Source: Laburnicola sp. R22_1 (Eukaryota > Ascomycota > Dothideomycetes > Pleosporales > Didymosphaeriaceae). From it: a stretch of 64,000 nt of DNA. The notes beneath the pieces were generated by a model. That model did not search any database. It was not told the DNA's origin and worked only from the letters and a program-made list of their open reading frames with translations. Each line of letters opens with the position of its first letter. Position 1 is the stretch's first letter. Below, piece by piece: positions 33,220-46,000 of the stretch. Position numbers and translations under genes: made by a program. The stretch spans positions 1,736,001 through 1,800,000 of the forward strand of contig JACONQ010000002.1 of assembly GCA_014281115.1 (NCBI GenBank), written 5' to 3'.

Positions 33220-35009
33220 AGCTAGCGCATATAGTCGCCGCCCACATAGGGTTGCCGCCTACCCCGCCAAAACGCGACACCTGCACAAAACACGCGATAT
33301 CTCTCCATAACGCTCATTAATATGGACCCCCGCGAAGAAGCTATACAATTAGCTATTAGCGATTTCAACGCTGGCCTTTATCTAAGCCTACGCGCTATAG
33401 CGAAGGCATATAACATTCCTTAATCTACCCTCTAAGGCCAACTAGGCGGCGCGACAAACAGCGCGATTTGCTATTAACACTAGTAGAGATTAACTCCTGC
33501 GCAGAAGGACTTTCTAGTAGACTAGATCCTTAAAGAAGACGCACGCGCCTGCCCTCCCTCGCACGCTCGCGCTTAAGAAATGGCGAATTGAATTCTGCGT
33601 ATAAATAGCGATAACCAGCCTATTGGCAAGCTCTGGCTCTCACACTTTCTTAGGCGCCAGCCACGCGTTGCCTCTGTAGTTAGCAGAAAGCTAGAGGCTT
33701 AGAGAGCTAATACAGCAATACTAGAGCAGCTACGCGCGTTCCTAGAGCTCTATAAGTAGACTTAACAGCAGCTTAATATATAGGCGGAGAATACCTACAA
33801 TATGGATAAGACTAGTGTGACTCTAGGAGTATGTATAAACACTAGAGTACTCTCTAGTAGTTAGAAGAAAAAGGCTTACATTTGGTTTTTAGAGAATTGT
33901 AAGTGGGTCTCTATAATTAAGTGCGTATTAGCGACAGGGCAGAAACTACGCTATGTAGTTATCTTTAAAGGCCAGAGCCTATAAACTACCTAGTTCCTAG
34001 CCAAATCTGTGCCTAGCTAGCTCTATACAACCTCTAAGAATAAATAGATGTTAAAAGCGATAGGTGTTAAGTGGCTACAGCGTATATTCATACCTAAGAC
34101 AGCTATAGGTAATAGCTAGTACCGCCTTCTTATTCTTAATAGTTATGGCAGCTATATTAATATAGACTTCCTATGGCTCTATAGGCTGTATTATATACAG
34201 CTCCTATATCTACCTGCGCACACCTTACACGTCCTACAGCCTCTAGATCTCGCTCCTTTCTTTGTAATTAAGTCTAGCTACAGGCGTTAGATTCAGGAGC
34301 TCGCATTACTTAACGACGCTGCGCCTGTTAAGAAGAAGCGCTTTATTACCTGCTATTACCAAGCTAGGGAGGAAGGCTTTACAGAGCGTGTGATTCGAGC
34401 TGGCTAGTAGGCATCTAGCATCTGCCTATTTAATATTAATCACGTGCTTAGCTCGTCGTAGGTCTCTTAGAGGCCTACTACGCCTACTTGTTAGCAGCAG
34501 CCTTAGCAGCAGCTCTAGAGCTTCCTCTCTACTCCTTAGGGCCCTCGCGATCTCTATATAGCGTAGCACAGCGTTTAGAGCGTTAAGAATCTAGGTCGTA
34601 CAACCCGGCTACTCCTACAGAAAGCAGGTAAGGCTCTAGCAGCTGCAAATGCTAGAGCTGCAGGCCTAGAAGTAGAGAAAAGACAACTTGAGCAGCAGCT
34701 AGAGATATCTACCTCTCAGCGTTAGCGTAAGCGCGTTTGAGTAGACCTAAATTAACGCTTTGTAGAAGTAGAGAGTATTAGGGAGGCTATGTGCGCAGCT
34801 AAGGCTTTAGCAGCTAAACTACATATATTTACTATATTAAGCACTTTAGAAACAGCTGCTATAGCTACAGCCGCTATAGCGCTTAAATCTATGTGTAGTT
34901 AATGGCAATTAAAATTAGCGTTGCTGAGATATCGCGGGTTTTGTGCAGGTGTCGCGTTTTGGCGGGGTGGGCGGCAACCCTATGTGGGCGGCGACTATAT
35001 GCGCTAGCT
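33220..35009 (+). mobile_element. pogo-like DNA transposon B (1,790 bp) nested in Gypsy
   Basis: TIRs begin AGCTAGCGCATATAGTCGCC and extend about 80 bp with few mismatches. TA duplicates lie at 33218-33219 and 35010-35011. The TIRs keep high GC and intact CA dinucleotides while the interior shows many stops. It is a sister of element A (same terminal AGCTAGCGCA, near-equal length) with a different subterminal sequence. Confidence 0.92.
33322..34903 (+). pseudogene. Degenerate pogo-like transposase (element B)
   Basis: The plus-strand frame opens with MDPREEAIQLAISDFNAGLY. Recognisable blocks are a CENP-B-like segment (RLTPAQKDFLVD), YNMDKTSVTLG with the first catalytic Asp, LLILNSYGSYINIDFLW (Asn where the second Asp is expected), and HVLQPLDLAPF with the third Asp. 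The tail is charged and alanine-rich and ends ALKSMCS. More than a dozen in-frame stops, mostly TAG, make it inactive. Confidence 0.87.
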
Positions 35010-35460
35010 TACTTCTAGCCCTTGCCTATTATGCAACTGCAATTTATACATCCTAAGGAAGGGGAAGAGCTCTAAGAAGATATTAGACACGCTTTAACTA
35101 TTAGTCTAATAGTTCTTTTTCTCCCTATAACACTAATATAGAGAATAAAGCCTAGACTTAAGTTTCCTAGAAATTATAGTACTCCCTAGAGTAGGACTTC
35201 TTCTAGAGACTATTATAGGATTTCTAAGTTTAGGCTAAAGTTGCTTAGGCTTATAGGTTCTATAATAAGTATAAGAAAAAAAGAGTAAAAGAAGAGTAGT
35301 AGTTCTAGGCTATAGCTTACTAGTAACAGCTGCAAAAGTCCCTTTTTACCTAAGGGCTACTTAGGCTTTAGATAGCTTATTAGTACTTAAATATATCTCT
35401 TATTTCTACTATACTTTGCTCCTTTCCTTATAATGCTATATTTTCCTATCTATGCCTATA

Positions 35461-36154
35461 CTGTGTCCGTGCACTCAACGCCCGGATTCAGTCAACGCCC
35501 GCCTTTTACTAGGAAAATCAAAGAAAATAAGCAACTTCACAGCTATATAACTCTTTAGCTACTTTTTCTTTTTAAAAGCTTTCTTAATTAAAGTTATAGA
35601 GAAAGACTATCTCTATAACTCTAGAATTTTGGTTTTCTAATAATAATTAATTTTAAGAAAAAAGTATAAAAGTACTAAAACTTAAGTCTCTAAATTTAAA
35701 AATAAATTTTTTTAGAAGTAAAGTATGCTGTTTAGAATATAGTTTATATTAAGACTTTTTTTATAAAGGACTACTTAAGAAGATAGATTATCTTTCCTAA
35801 TTTTTTTATTTAAAAAAATAAAAAGATAATATAACTTTCTAGTTAATAGTTTTATTAGAAAGAACTTAATATAAACTATATTCTAAACAGCATACTTTAC
35901 TTCTAAAAATTTATTTTTAAATTTAGAGACTTAAGTTTTAGTACTTTTATACTTTTTCTTAAAATTAATTATTATTAGAAAACCAAAATTCTAGAGTTAT
36001 AGAGATAGTCTTTCTCTATAACTTTAATTAAGAAAGCTTTTAAAAAGAAAAAGTAGCTAAAGAGTTATATAGCTGTGAAGTTGCTTATTTTCTTTGATTT
36101 TCCTAGTAAAAGGCGGGCGTTGACTGAATCCGGGCGTTGAGTGCACGGACACAG
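35461..36154. mobile_element. 694-bp foldback element with ~300-bp arms
   Basis: The arms (about 35461-35762 and 35860-36154) are almost perfect reverse complements, ending CTGTGTCCGTGCACTCAACG, with TA on both sides (35459-35460 and 36155-36156). The outer 45 bases are GC-rich and keep many CA dinucleotides, unlike the host Gypsy sequence. The centre is unrelated AT-rich DNA without an ORF. The TA duplicate suggests mobilisation by a Tc1/mariner-type transposase (MITE-like). Confidence 0.9.
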
Positions 36155-39100
36155 TAAGCTGTTTGCTTTTTAATTACTATCTATAAGTATTCTATCTATC
36201 CTTAAAGTTTCTTACTAGTAGTAATGTGGTTACACTTTTCTTAAAGGATACTACTACCTATTACTAGTTTAGAAGCGGCGTTTACGTATACGCCTTACCT
36301 ACTATAACCTAATAGAGCCTTATAGCTATTTAGAGTATATAGCCTGCCCTTTATATCCTTTTACTTTCCTTCTTATTTTACTATTCTAATTTTTCTACCT
36401 AATAGTCTTAACCTTTTTCTTAACTATAGCTACTATTAACTTCTTCTTTAGTAGCTACGCCTCTAGTGCTAGTAATAATAATAGTAATAGTAAGAAAAGT
36501 AGTTAAGGCTTATAATAGTTCTTGCTACTACCTATTAATAATACTCTATAACTGCTTCTATTCTGTTATATATATGCCTGCCCTAATTATTCCTTAGCTT
36601 ACTAACTTATGCCCTAGTTATTACTCTCTTAAATTAGCTATATAACTTTAGCACTATTTATAAGATTATAAGACTTTTATATAATATTTACGCTAAGTAT
36701 TTATTATTAGGCTACCTTGCATAGTTTGCTTAAGATATAGACAGCTTTAAGATTAATCCTAATTCTACTAATAATACTTCTATCGCCTACACTATTCTAT
36801 TTTATTAGCTATACTAAGCTGCTCTTATAAAAGATATAAGCACTAATAAATAGAAGCGTAATTACTTTAAATAGCGCTTAGTGTCTAGTTATACTTCTTA
36901 TATATCTTATTTTCCTACCCTTCTCTTTACTATAGACTAAGGCTATATTAACTATAATTCTAGTACAGCTAAGGGTAATTATAATTAAGCCTACAGGGCT
37001 TATATCTAGAGTTGTTATCTTTGCTTTTAGTATATTAACAGCAGTTAGCGCCTTCTTAAGGGCTGCTGCATTCTATACTAGACAACTTTCTAATATTAGT
37101 AGTGCTTTTTTAACTGCTATAGTAAGCCTAATTTACTCTTAACTAGTTCCCTATTACTAATTTGCCTACCTAGCTTTATTTCCTCTAGTATCTACTATAA
37201 ACACTTAAGCTAATTCTTTCTAGTAGGATTATTAGTAAGTGTGTAAGCTATAAATAAAATAACTAGAAGTAAACACCTATATCTATAATAGAATTAGTAA
37301 GCTGCTTAGTTCTAGCAACACTACTATAATACTTTCTACTAGGCGCCCTAGTAGGTCTTATCTAATTATTAAGAGTTCCTTAAAGGCGCCTAATTTTCTA
37401 TTAGGCACTAATTCTAATATTGCTAAGCCTTCCCTGTGCACACCCCTTTTTAGGTGTTATTATATCTAGCCTATTATCTTTTTTAGTAGTAATAGTAGTA
37501 GTCTTTTCTTATTTTAAGGTTCTTCTTATATACCACTCTTTTTCTATCCTTTTTAACCTATTATCTTCTCTAGCAGCAATAGTAGTAGCCCTTCTCTATC
37601 TTAGGGCTAAACCACTCCTACTTCTAGTTGTCTACTCTCTAGCCCCTATTCCTCTCTAGATTAGGTCTTACTTAATATAGTGCTGCAGATTAGCTCTTTA
37701 TCCTCTAACTTATTCTCTTTTTAGACTACTAATAATCCTTCTAAAGTTCTATTCTACTTGTCTTCTCCTATATATTTAGCTTCCTAATAGTCTATTAATT
37801 CTGCCTATATTTCTTTGTCCCTACTTAGCTGTAGTAGTATAATTTTCTCTCCTCCTTCTTTAGGTCTATTCTCTATTTCTTCTAACCTCTCTACCTAAGC
37901 TATATGCCAAGGTTTAGGCCCTAGCGGAACTTAAGCTATAGAGTAAGGTAGCCCTATACCTTACTTCTATTAGAGTTGCAATCTAAACCCTAATTATAGC
38001 TTAGGCTATAGTAGATATAAAGGTTTAGATTTTTATAGAGGTTAGTATAGTAGTTCTTAGCTTTTAATTTTCTAGCTGTCTAATTGTTAGTTAGGCTCTA
38101 TTATTAGAGTCTATAGCTTGCAATTTTGTTCTAGTCATTATATATATATATATTAGACTTTAATTTAACTTAGTACTAATACTATTATTCTATCTTCCTC
38201 TCTAACTTTTCTTTTTTAACTACTTTCTCCCCCCTTTTTAAGAAATAAGCTATCCCTTAGCTCATAATACGCTAATATTCTGGCTAGCTTACTCCTCCTA
38301 ATAGGCAAAGTCTAAGGGGTTAAAGTTTGCTAGTAGTAGCATAATCCTCACTTGCTTTATCCTTATAAGGACGTCCTATATATATTGTACTAGTCTCTAT
38401 AATCTGCGCGCAAATATAGGATATTTAGGCTTAGGTCTTTGTATAACTTTATTAAGGTCTGCAGAATTAATTTCCTCTAAGGGATTAGTAATTTCTTCTA
38501 AGAGGTTATTAGTGTCTATAGTATTAGGTTCTAGTATTATATTAAGGTCTATTATTATGCGCAGATAGAATTAAATAATATAACTACCTAGTGTTTTATT
38601 ATAAAAGGGTGTTCTATTAAGCTCCTTAAGTATATACTATTCTTTACTATATAATAGCATAACCCTAATCCTAAAGGGGCCTTAGTACCTTCTGGCAAGC
38701 TTAACTTTACAACTTATATTACTAGCCTAAAAGTATTATATACTAACACTAGATTGCCTTATTATAGTAGCTCTATCCTAAAAGGGTGCTAATTATTAAA
38801 CTATTCCTTTCCTTATTTGCGTAGTTAGATAGTTTAGTTAATAGCTTCTTAGAGACAATAATTACACTTCTTAAACTACTTTACTCTAATAGCTAGAAGT
38901 TCTTTAGTAGTATAAACCTATTTCTATAAAAGTATCTACTATATTAGAATATAAAGTTTAATAGAAAGAATATATTCTCTTTTATAAATTAGAAAGGCTA
39001 GTATTTTTGCCTATAAATTACTTTACTATAACCTAATTAGCCTACAGAGCTTTAGGTAGGTTCTAGACCTAGTCGCCCTTTATTTTCTGCAGTGTGCTAA

Positions 39101-40224
39101 TAAGCTCTTAGTAGCCTCTTTCTACTAGACCTTACTCTTATAAGTAATAAGTACTAGATACCACTTGTTAGATACTAAACTATTTAGCTAAGTCCTCTAC
39201 TAAGCCTCTATTCTCTAGTCCTCTATCTACTAATAGGCAAAAAGGAATGTCCTACCTACTAAATACAAATTCTTCTAAGAACTAGGCAATTGCGGCTAAG
39301 TTAGTATTAGTAAGTGCTTTTGCTTTAGGCTATCTAGAGATATAGTTTCTAGCAATAACTATAAATTTCTTCCCTTCTTTACTTTTAGGCATATACACTA
39401 TATTTACTATAACCTATCCCTAAATTACGTTTATTTCTTATGTGGGGTGTAGCTCCTCTACTACCCTTTTAGTAAAATACGTCTAATATTTAGCGCAAGT
39501 CTTAATATATTCCTTAACACTCTAATATAGATTTAGCTAGTAGTAATATGCTATAATCTTTCTCTAGGTATCTTCTTATCCTTAATAGCCTAATTTCTTA
39601 TAGAGTTATTACAAAATATTTACCTATTAAACTAGGTTATTTATAACTCTACATAGTGGCCTATTTCCTATAGTTTAATACTATAGTATGCCTCTTATAA
39701 CTCTATACTTCTAAGCTTATAGCCTAATATACCTTTAGTTTTTCTTAGATAGGCCTTTAGGCATAGTTAGAGTTGCAAGCTAAGTTATAATATTACAAAA
39801 GTGTTTAGTGCACAGATTAGAGGAAATTTTAGACAGGTTGTTTATAGCAGGCTCTGTATATTTTATTTTTACTTTAGCCTTCTTATCTATAGTAGAGAAT
39901 ATAATACTAATATGCCCTAAATACTTCTTAATAAAGTTTTTAATATCTTCTTCTAGCTATTTAGAAAAGACCTAACCCTTTTGCTATTTACGTCTTAAGA
40001 GCGCATTAGCAACCACATTCTTACGCTCTAAGATATAATAGATATTAAACTTCTAAAGTGTTAGAAGTACTAACTAGTAGGTTACTAAAGCCCCTAGTAA
40101 GTTAGTTACGCTATAATTTAGCTAGGCGATTAAGGTATAAAAGTTAGTTTCTATAATAAAGTATATTCTTATAAGGAATTACTTAAGGCATTAAAGGTTA
40201 AAATTAAGAAGTTAATTTTACTAA

Positions 40225-40366
40225 GATATCGAGGTGGCGTATAAAGACTGTTAACAGCTGCCTTATATACCCACACGTAGCCGAGGCGCTAATGCCTAAT
40301 CGGATAAAGTTCCGGGGCTCGGCGAAACCTTCCGCCGGGCGCGCCGCACCTCAGGAATCCCTAACA
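40225..40366. repeat. GC-rich island, probable solo LTR
   Basis: About 140 bp of GC-rich sequence in an otherwise AT-rich neighbourhood. On the minus strand it begins TGTTAGGGATTCCTGAGG and contains a TATA-like GGTATATAAGG followed by GCAGC, an LTR-like promoter layout. A clean target duplicate was not found, so the left limit is uncertain. It appears younger than the RIP of the surrounding Gypsy. Confidence 0.5.
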
Positions 40367-41215
40367 ATTCTATAGATCTAGGGTTAAACCTTTTTAAGCG
40401 TAAGAAGAAGGGCTTTATACTTATACTTTCCTAAATCCTAGTTATATTTACTCTAAGACTAAACACCTAATTTAAACCACACTAAATAAAGAAGACTATC
40501 TAGTCTACGTTGCTGCATTACAGCCTTCTATTTAATTTTACTACTATCTACTAAGATTACCACTTTCTATAATAGCTCTAAGTAGTTAATAGACACTAAT
40601 ACTAGGGTAGAAGTAATACTCTTCTTTAATTACTATATTACTACATTCTCTATAATTCTCTAGTAAAACTCTACGCCCTTATATAGCAGTGTAAATAGTA
40701 ATATAGCAATCTTTATAAAGTTTTTAATTTAGATTTAATAGTACACACAAACTCTAAGAAAAATTTAGACACTTTTAGCACAGTTGCAAGGCGGCCATTT
40801 AATAATCTTAGCCACTTTCTTTTAGAATAGGTATTAACTATCCTTATTAACCACATAGCCAACTATGTCTATAATAGTATAGTTCTAGTTAGACTTCTTG
40901 CCTAGCATAGTAACGTCTACTAGTTCTATATCTACTAGAATCTAATTAAGATTTATAAGGTATTCTGCAATATATTTATAAATTTCTTTCTTAAGCATCT
41001 CTCTATTATAGTTAGTCTTTAGGCCCTTTACTATAATATTATCTATATAAGGCATACAATAAGAGGAAATTTAGTTATAAAAATCTTTATAATAATCTAT
41101 ATAAACTTAGCCATAGAATTAGTTATTCCTATAGGTAACGTGTACTACTAGACAAGTTCTAGAAATATATAGAATATAGTTATAGCGTAGGAAAGTTTAT
41201 AAAGAGTTAGTTATA

Positions 41216-43086
41216 ATGTACTTTGCACTCGAGTCGATTATTCCATCGAGTTAATTACTTTGCCAAGACCCCACTAAGTTCTGTACTATTCACAATAGTA
41301 CAGAGTTAACACGAACTATTTTCGATAGTCTAAATAGGCCAATCTATTCAGAATCTACTTCTATAGGCTGCCTACAGGTTGTTTTATTATGCCTAGGCTT
41401 GCTGCAGCGTCCACAGCACTGTTAAGCAGATTCGCCTCTATTAGCGCGCATCCTCTTCTTCGCCTTTTGCCCATCACTACGCGCCCTAAACTCCTTTAGA
41501 GTGGCCAGCCACTGGCCCTCTTTAGCTGTAAGGACTCCTTTATGCTGTACTCGCTTTCTTTTATGCGATTTACGTCGCGTGGCGGCCTTATTAGCAGCTT
41601 AAAGTTTAGCGTTGCGTTTAGTTATTAACACTAAAGAATGCCCTATTAGCTTAGCGTCTTTGACGAGCTTTTCCACCGCCTTAACTATATAAGTTAGGGA
41701 ACTATCTACATGCCTTTAAATCCTCTGCTTAACCAGCGTTGATTGCGACCTAAGTTCTATACTATTTCGCGGAGTTTGCGACTCCTATATACTATCGCGA
41801 ATAGTACAAAGTGGAGGCGTACGCAGGCGGACGTTAAGCTGCGATATTACAACTTCTGGATTGTGGGGCACTAGGCCAGCACCTCGAAAGCCTCCTTTAA
41901 TATTACTTTTAGTAATTAAAGCCTTAAAAGCAGTAATAAAGCAAGGTAGAAACTCGATTTTAGTAATGTGCGTAATGTGGTTGCGTATTAGATTCTCGGC
42001 TTAGCGCCCATACGCCTTCTTTAACAGCGCAAAACAACTTACGTTAAGTGGCTGCAAGAGGTGCAACGAATGTGGAGGCATATAGAAAGTAATAATATTA
42101 CTCTTTTTGCAGTAATTCTAGAATTCGAGCGAGTTATAACTTTTGTGGCCATTAATAATAAGCAAACGTGCTCTACTAGTAGTACGCCTCTTTGTATACT
42201 TATTAAAGTGCTTTAGCCATTGCAGACTAAGCTTATTTATCGTCCAGCCGTTCTTAGAGACTGCAATAACCTAATTATAAGGTAGATCCTTCTTCTTATA
42301 CTAGGCGGAGAGGTGGTGCTTGCCCCTAAAGATAATAAAGGGTGGGATTTACCACCCCATTGCGTTAATGCCTTAGATGACTATTGTCTACTCCCTATTG
42401 CCCTGCTGCACCTGCTTTAGCCGTCCTTGACGCTTAGAGCCTATAACTACCACTCTAGTCAATATTATGCCTATTATAAAGCTAGACTTGTCGAAATTAT
42501 AGGTGTCCTTATCTAGAATACCATACTTGGCCTTTATATTCTCTACAAGCCGGAACTAGCCTTGTATCACCTTAGGATCCTCCTAGAGGGCTCTCTTATA
42601 GTCGTACTTTCGATTAAACTTAACTTGAAGCTTTGGCTGGCGCTTAACAAAGTTATAAGGCCACCTCTGGCCAACTGGCTTGTAGTGGCGTGCAGCCAGT
42701 AAAGAATCGGCCATATCTTTTATAGTATCAAGCTAGGGCGAAAATCCTCGCGTGTCTAGGTTAAGTATATACTGCACAATTACCTGCTCCTCTCTTATAG
42801 TAAGTCTTATTTTGTTAGGTGCGCAGTTGCGTCTAAACGTCTTTCTAGCGCGTTAGTTGCTAAGTGTACTTTAAGAGACGTTATAGAAGGCTGCAGCACG
42901 TCGCTAAAAGAGTGTCGCATCTTGTTTAATAGCCTAGATCGCAAGCTGTATACGCGCTTCTTTTAACGCTAGTAGTTTGTTATGTGGTTAAGGCATCGCG
43001 TTGTACTATTGCTAATAGTACGTTTTGGTGGGGTCTTGGCAAAGTAATCGACTCGATGGAATAATCGACTCGAGTGCAAAGTACGT
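41216..43086 (-). mobile_element. pogo-like DNA transposon C, copy 1 (1,871 bp)
   Basis: TIRs beginning A(C/T)GTACTTTGCACTCGAGTC extend about 60 bp. TA duplicates lie at 41214-41215 and 43087-43088. The transposase is on minus. It includes a DNA-binding N-terminus, a catalytic segment near 42,100 (LLIIN... and PPHSLHLLQPL-like), and a C-terminal zinc-knuckle-like CxxCGKPRHN. It lies within the Gypsy RT and has many stops. Confidence 0.92.
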
Positions 43087-46000
43087 TATCTAAAAAAGAA
43101 GTTAATAAGAGACATTATAAGATAACTAGCAAACTCTTCTAAGAACTTATTAGAGTTTAGGGGAAGATTGCCATCTTAGACTATAACGCTATTAATATAT
43201 TAGGCGTTATTAATTAGTTAGTATCCTCTATCCTTCTTCTTAACTAAAAACTATAGATTATAATATAAACTCCTACTATACTCTAGTATGCCCTAATTAA
43301 GTCTCTACTACACTATATTAATAACCACATCTCTAAGTTTCTAAGAAACTAGAAAGTGCAATTCCTTTTAAGTAATATAGTTAATAGTATAAATCTTAAC
43401 TAGTAGAGCTATATTAGAATACACTCGCCCTAACTTAGTAAATTTAAAAGATAGGGCTAGTTCTCTTTAATATAGAACTTTTAGTAATATATCTCTTTCC
43501 TAAGGTAAGAGATTTAGGCCAACCTTTATTTCTGTAATCCGTTCTAGTGTTAACTAATCGCCTCTTAGAAATTCCGCCCACTAGCTAAGAAGATATTTAT
43601 TAAATAGCTAAGGCCTAGTGTTAGTCCTCTTTTGCTTTTTTATAGCCTCCTACTTCTAGTCTAACTAGCCCTTAATATTCTAAGGCTTAACGCCTAAGTT
43701 ATATATAGGGTTAACCTTTTTATTCTTAGTCTTATATATAGTATTTACTTTAAAAGCTATTCTAGTTCTATTAATTATCTTTATCTATTCTACCTAGAAC
43801 GCGTTGCTCTTAACCCTTGTTGTCTTTTTAGACTCGATCTACATAGCTAGAGCCTAGAAGATCTTATTAACTTCTTTATTACAGCCTAGTAAATTAATAA
43901 CTAGAAGTTCTTAGTTACTTTAAATAATAATGCCACTATTTATATTCCTTCTAATTGTACCTTAATTAGTGTAGTAAATAAAATCCTTATTTAGATCTAT
44001 TACTAACTAGTCCTTATTAGCGTTTTATATAAGCTATTTATTTCTATCTATAATTTTCTCTTTATAAGTTAGCACTGCCTAATTTAGCGTCTACTTTTAG
44101 GTCCTTAGCCCTAATTCCTACTTAAGCTTAATATTAGCCTTACTTGTTATTAATATTAATCTATAGCGAAGCTACTACTCTAAGACTATATTAGCGCTAA
44201 GTTCTAGGTATTCTAGGTACTTAGAAACGCTAGCCCTGGCTACTATGTTTCCTTAAAGTTTTCTATTACCTTAGTAATAATTACGCCTCTTAGATTAAAT
44301 AGGTTAGTATAAGTAGCTATAAATTGCGTAGAGTAAAGCTTCTTATTATCCTATAGCTTATAGTAGGTCTTACTATTATTCTTATAGGAGAATTCTGCCT
44401 TTGCGTCCACTAAGAACGGGTTTCCTAGGATAATAGCGCTAGACAAGGACCTAACAATAAATAGCGTTATTATAATAATAACCTAGCCTACCTTAATTAG
44501 GGCTTAGAACACAACACCTTAGAAATCCTTATAATTACTATTTGTAGTTATTAGTTTTACACTCTATAATTAAGGTAGTATAGATATAATCTAGAGGCCT
44601 ATAGCTTTAGCAGTGCTAAGGCAAATAGTGTTTAATTTTGCACCTATATTAAGTAAGGCACTTATCTAATACTTGTTAATCTAGCATATTACTTAGAAAC
44701 AGTCTCTTTTTATATATTTAATCCCTAATTCTCTCTTAAGATCCTTCCTATTAGTAGTAGTTATAGTTAGTGTCGCTTTGCTAAACTGGGCCTTTGCGAT
44801 TAATACGCCTATACTAGCTGCCTAGTTTACCTATAGTAGTGCTTAAGATAAATTTAGTTTATAAGGCTCGTAGTAAGTAACTACTCTATTTTTAAGCTTA
44901 ACTAATATCTATTTAGGGACTTAGATTCTAAAGATAGGTGTGTAGTTAGCGTGCCTAGCGTCTAAGTCTTTATTAGTTACTTTTTTTATAGTAGCAGCTA
45001 GTGTTTATAGCTAGTGTAGGTCCTCTTTACTAAAGACATTCTTAAATATTGCCTTTTTAACTCCTAGTATATTACTAAGTACTTCTTAGACTATTAGGCT
45101 AACTCTAGCGTTTATTACTTAGGACAGTATATCTTTAGGACTGCCTACTAGGATATTAACTAGTTTTGTTTTCTTTTTAGCCACTAAGATCTCCTTTTTT
45201 AGAGTTAGACCTAAGATATTATTAGGCCCGCGCATCTCTACATTCTCTATGCCTTTTATTAGAAAATCTTATTCTAGAAAAGACACTTACTTTATTCTTC
45301 TTCTATTCTTCTTATTATTATCCTTCCTTCTATAAACTATAGGAATGTCTTATTTAGAAACTTTAATATTCGCGATTATCTCTGCCTTTAGTAATTTTCT
45401 AAAACTTAGTTAGGTTATTAGAGCGTTTAAGCTTACAGCTTATAGTTCGCATAGTAAATTTAGGAATTAAACTATTGCTAGTATATTTTTATCTAGAATA
45501 GCTTACTTTCTTTAAGCCACTTTAAATTTCTCTTTAAAGAGAAGGCTAGGTGCTATTATCTTATTAAATGTAAACTAGCTACTATTGGCTTCTATAACTA
45601 ATCCTATCTAGTAAGTTATTGCTATTATTGTAGCTCTCTAACTCTAAGATATTTATAGGGCCTCCTCTATTAATCTGTCTATCTGCTACTTATTCTATGC
45701 TAGGCAGATTAGCATCTAGTTCTGCTTGCCCCTAGCGCTAATATATTAGATTTTGCCCTAATTATTATTTAGTTAGCTCTATTAGACCCTTCGTAATTTT
45801 GTGTTGTAGTACACCTATCTATTATTCTTAAGTAAATTTTTCTCCTTGCATTCCCTATTCGCAATAATACAGTCCTTCCTATATCTAAAGCATTCTTTAA
45901 AATAGTTATTTTCTTACTATACTAAGTCTATTACTGTCGCAGCCACATATATACTAACTTATATTAACACTACTATATAGGCCTAAGACTAGATTAGTGC

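Larger units (their letters stand above)
38240..44300 (-). pseudogene. Degenerate Gypsy pol (RT, RNase H, integrase)
   Basis: Reading the minus strand with stops ignored: around 43,440-43,090 are reverse transcriptase remnants VKKKDRGY and INNA, followed by SLINFF. A pogo-like element (41216-43086) interrupts here. Near 41,050 is CMPYIDNIIV, the YxDD box with Asp replaced by Asn, followed by VGYVV...WPPCNCAKSV and VCVYY, blocks typical of fungal Gypsy pol. An integrase piece with LLVDRGLENRGLVEDLAK lies at about 39,190-39,240. The order on minus is RT, RNase H, integrase, which is the Gypsy order. All is riddled with TAG/TAA. Confidence 0.8.

Noticed and set aside
35461..36154. Foldback considered as a CRISPR array or terminator
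   Set aside because: There is one long inverted repeat only, no spaced direct repeats, and the context is eukaryotic; a MITE-like element fits better.
37420..37659. 79-codon ORF rich in Leu/Val/Ser
   Set aside because: It lies in RIP-mutated Gypsy DNA; composition explains the hydrophobic translation and no start context or motif is seen.
40241..40366. GC-rich island considered as an rRNA or tRNA fragment
   Set aside because: I do not recognise any rRNA segment in it, and the A/B-box test fails; an LTR-like layout fits better.
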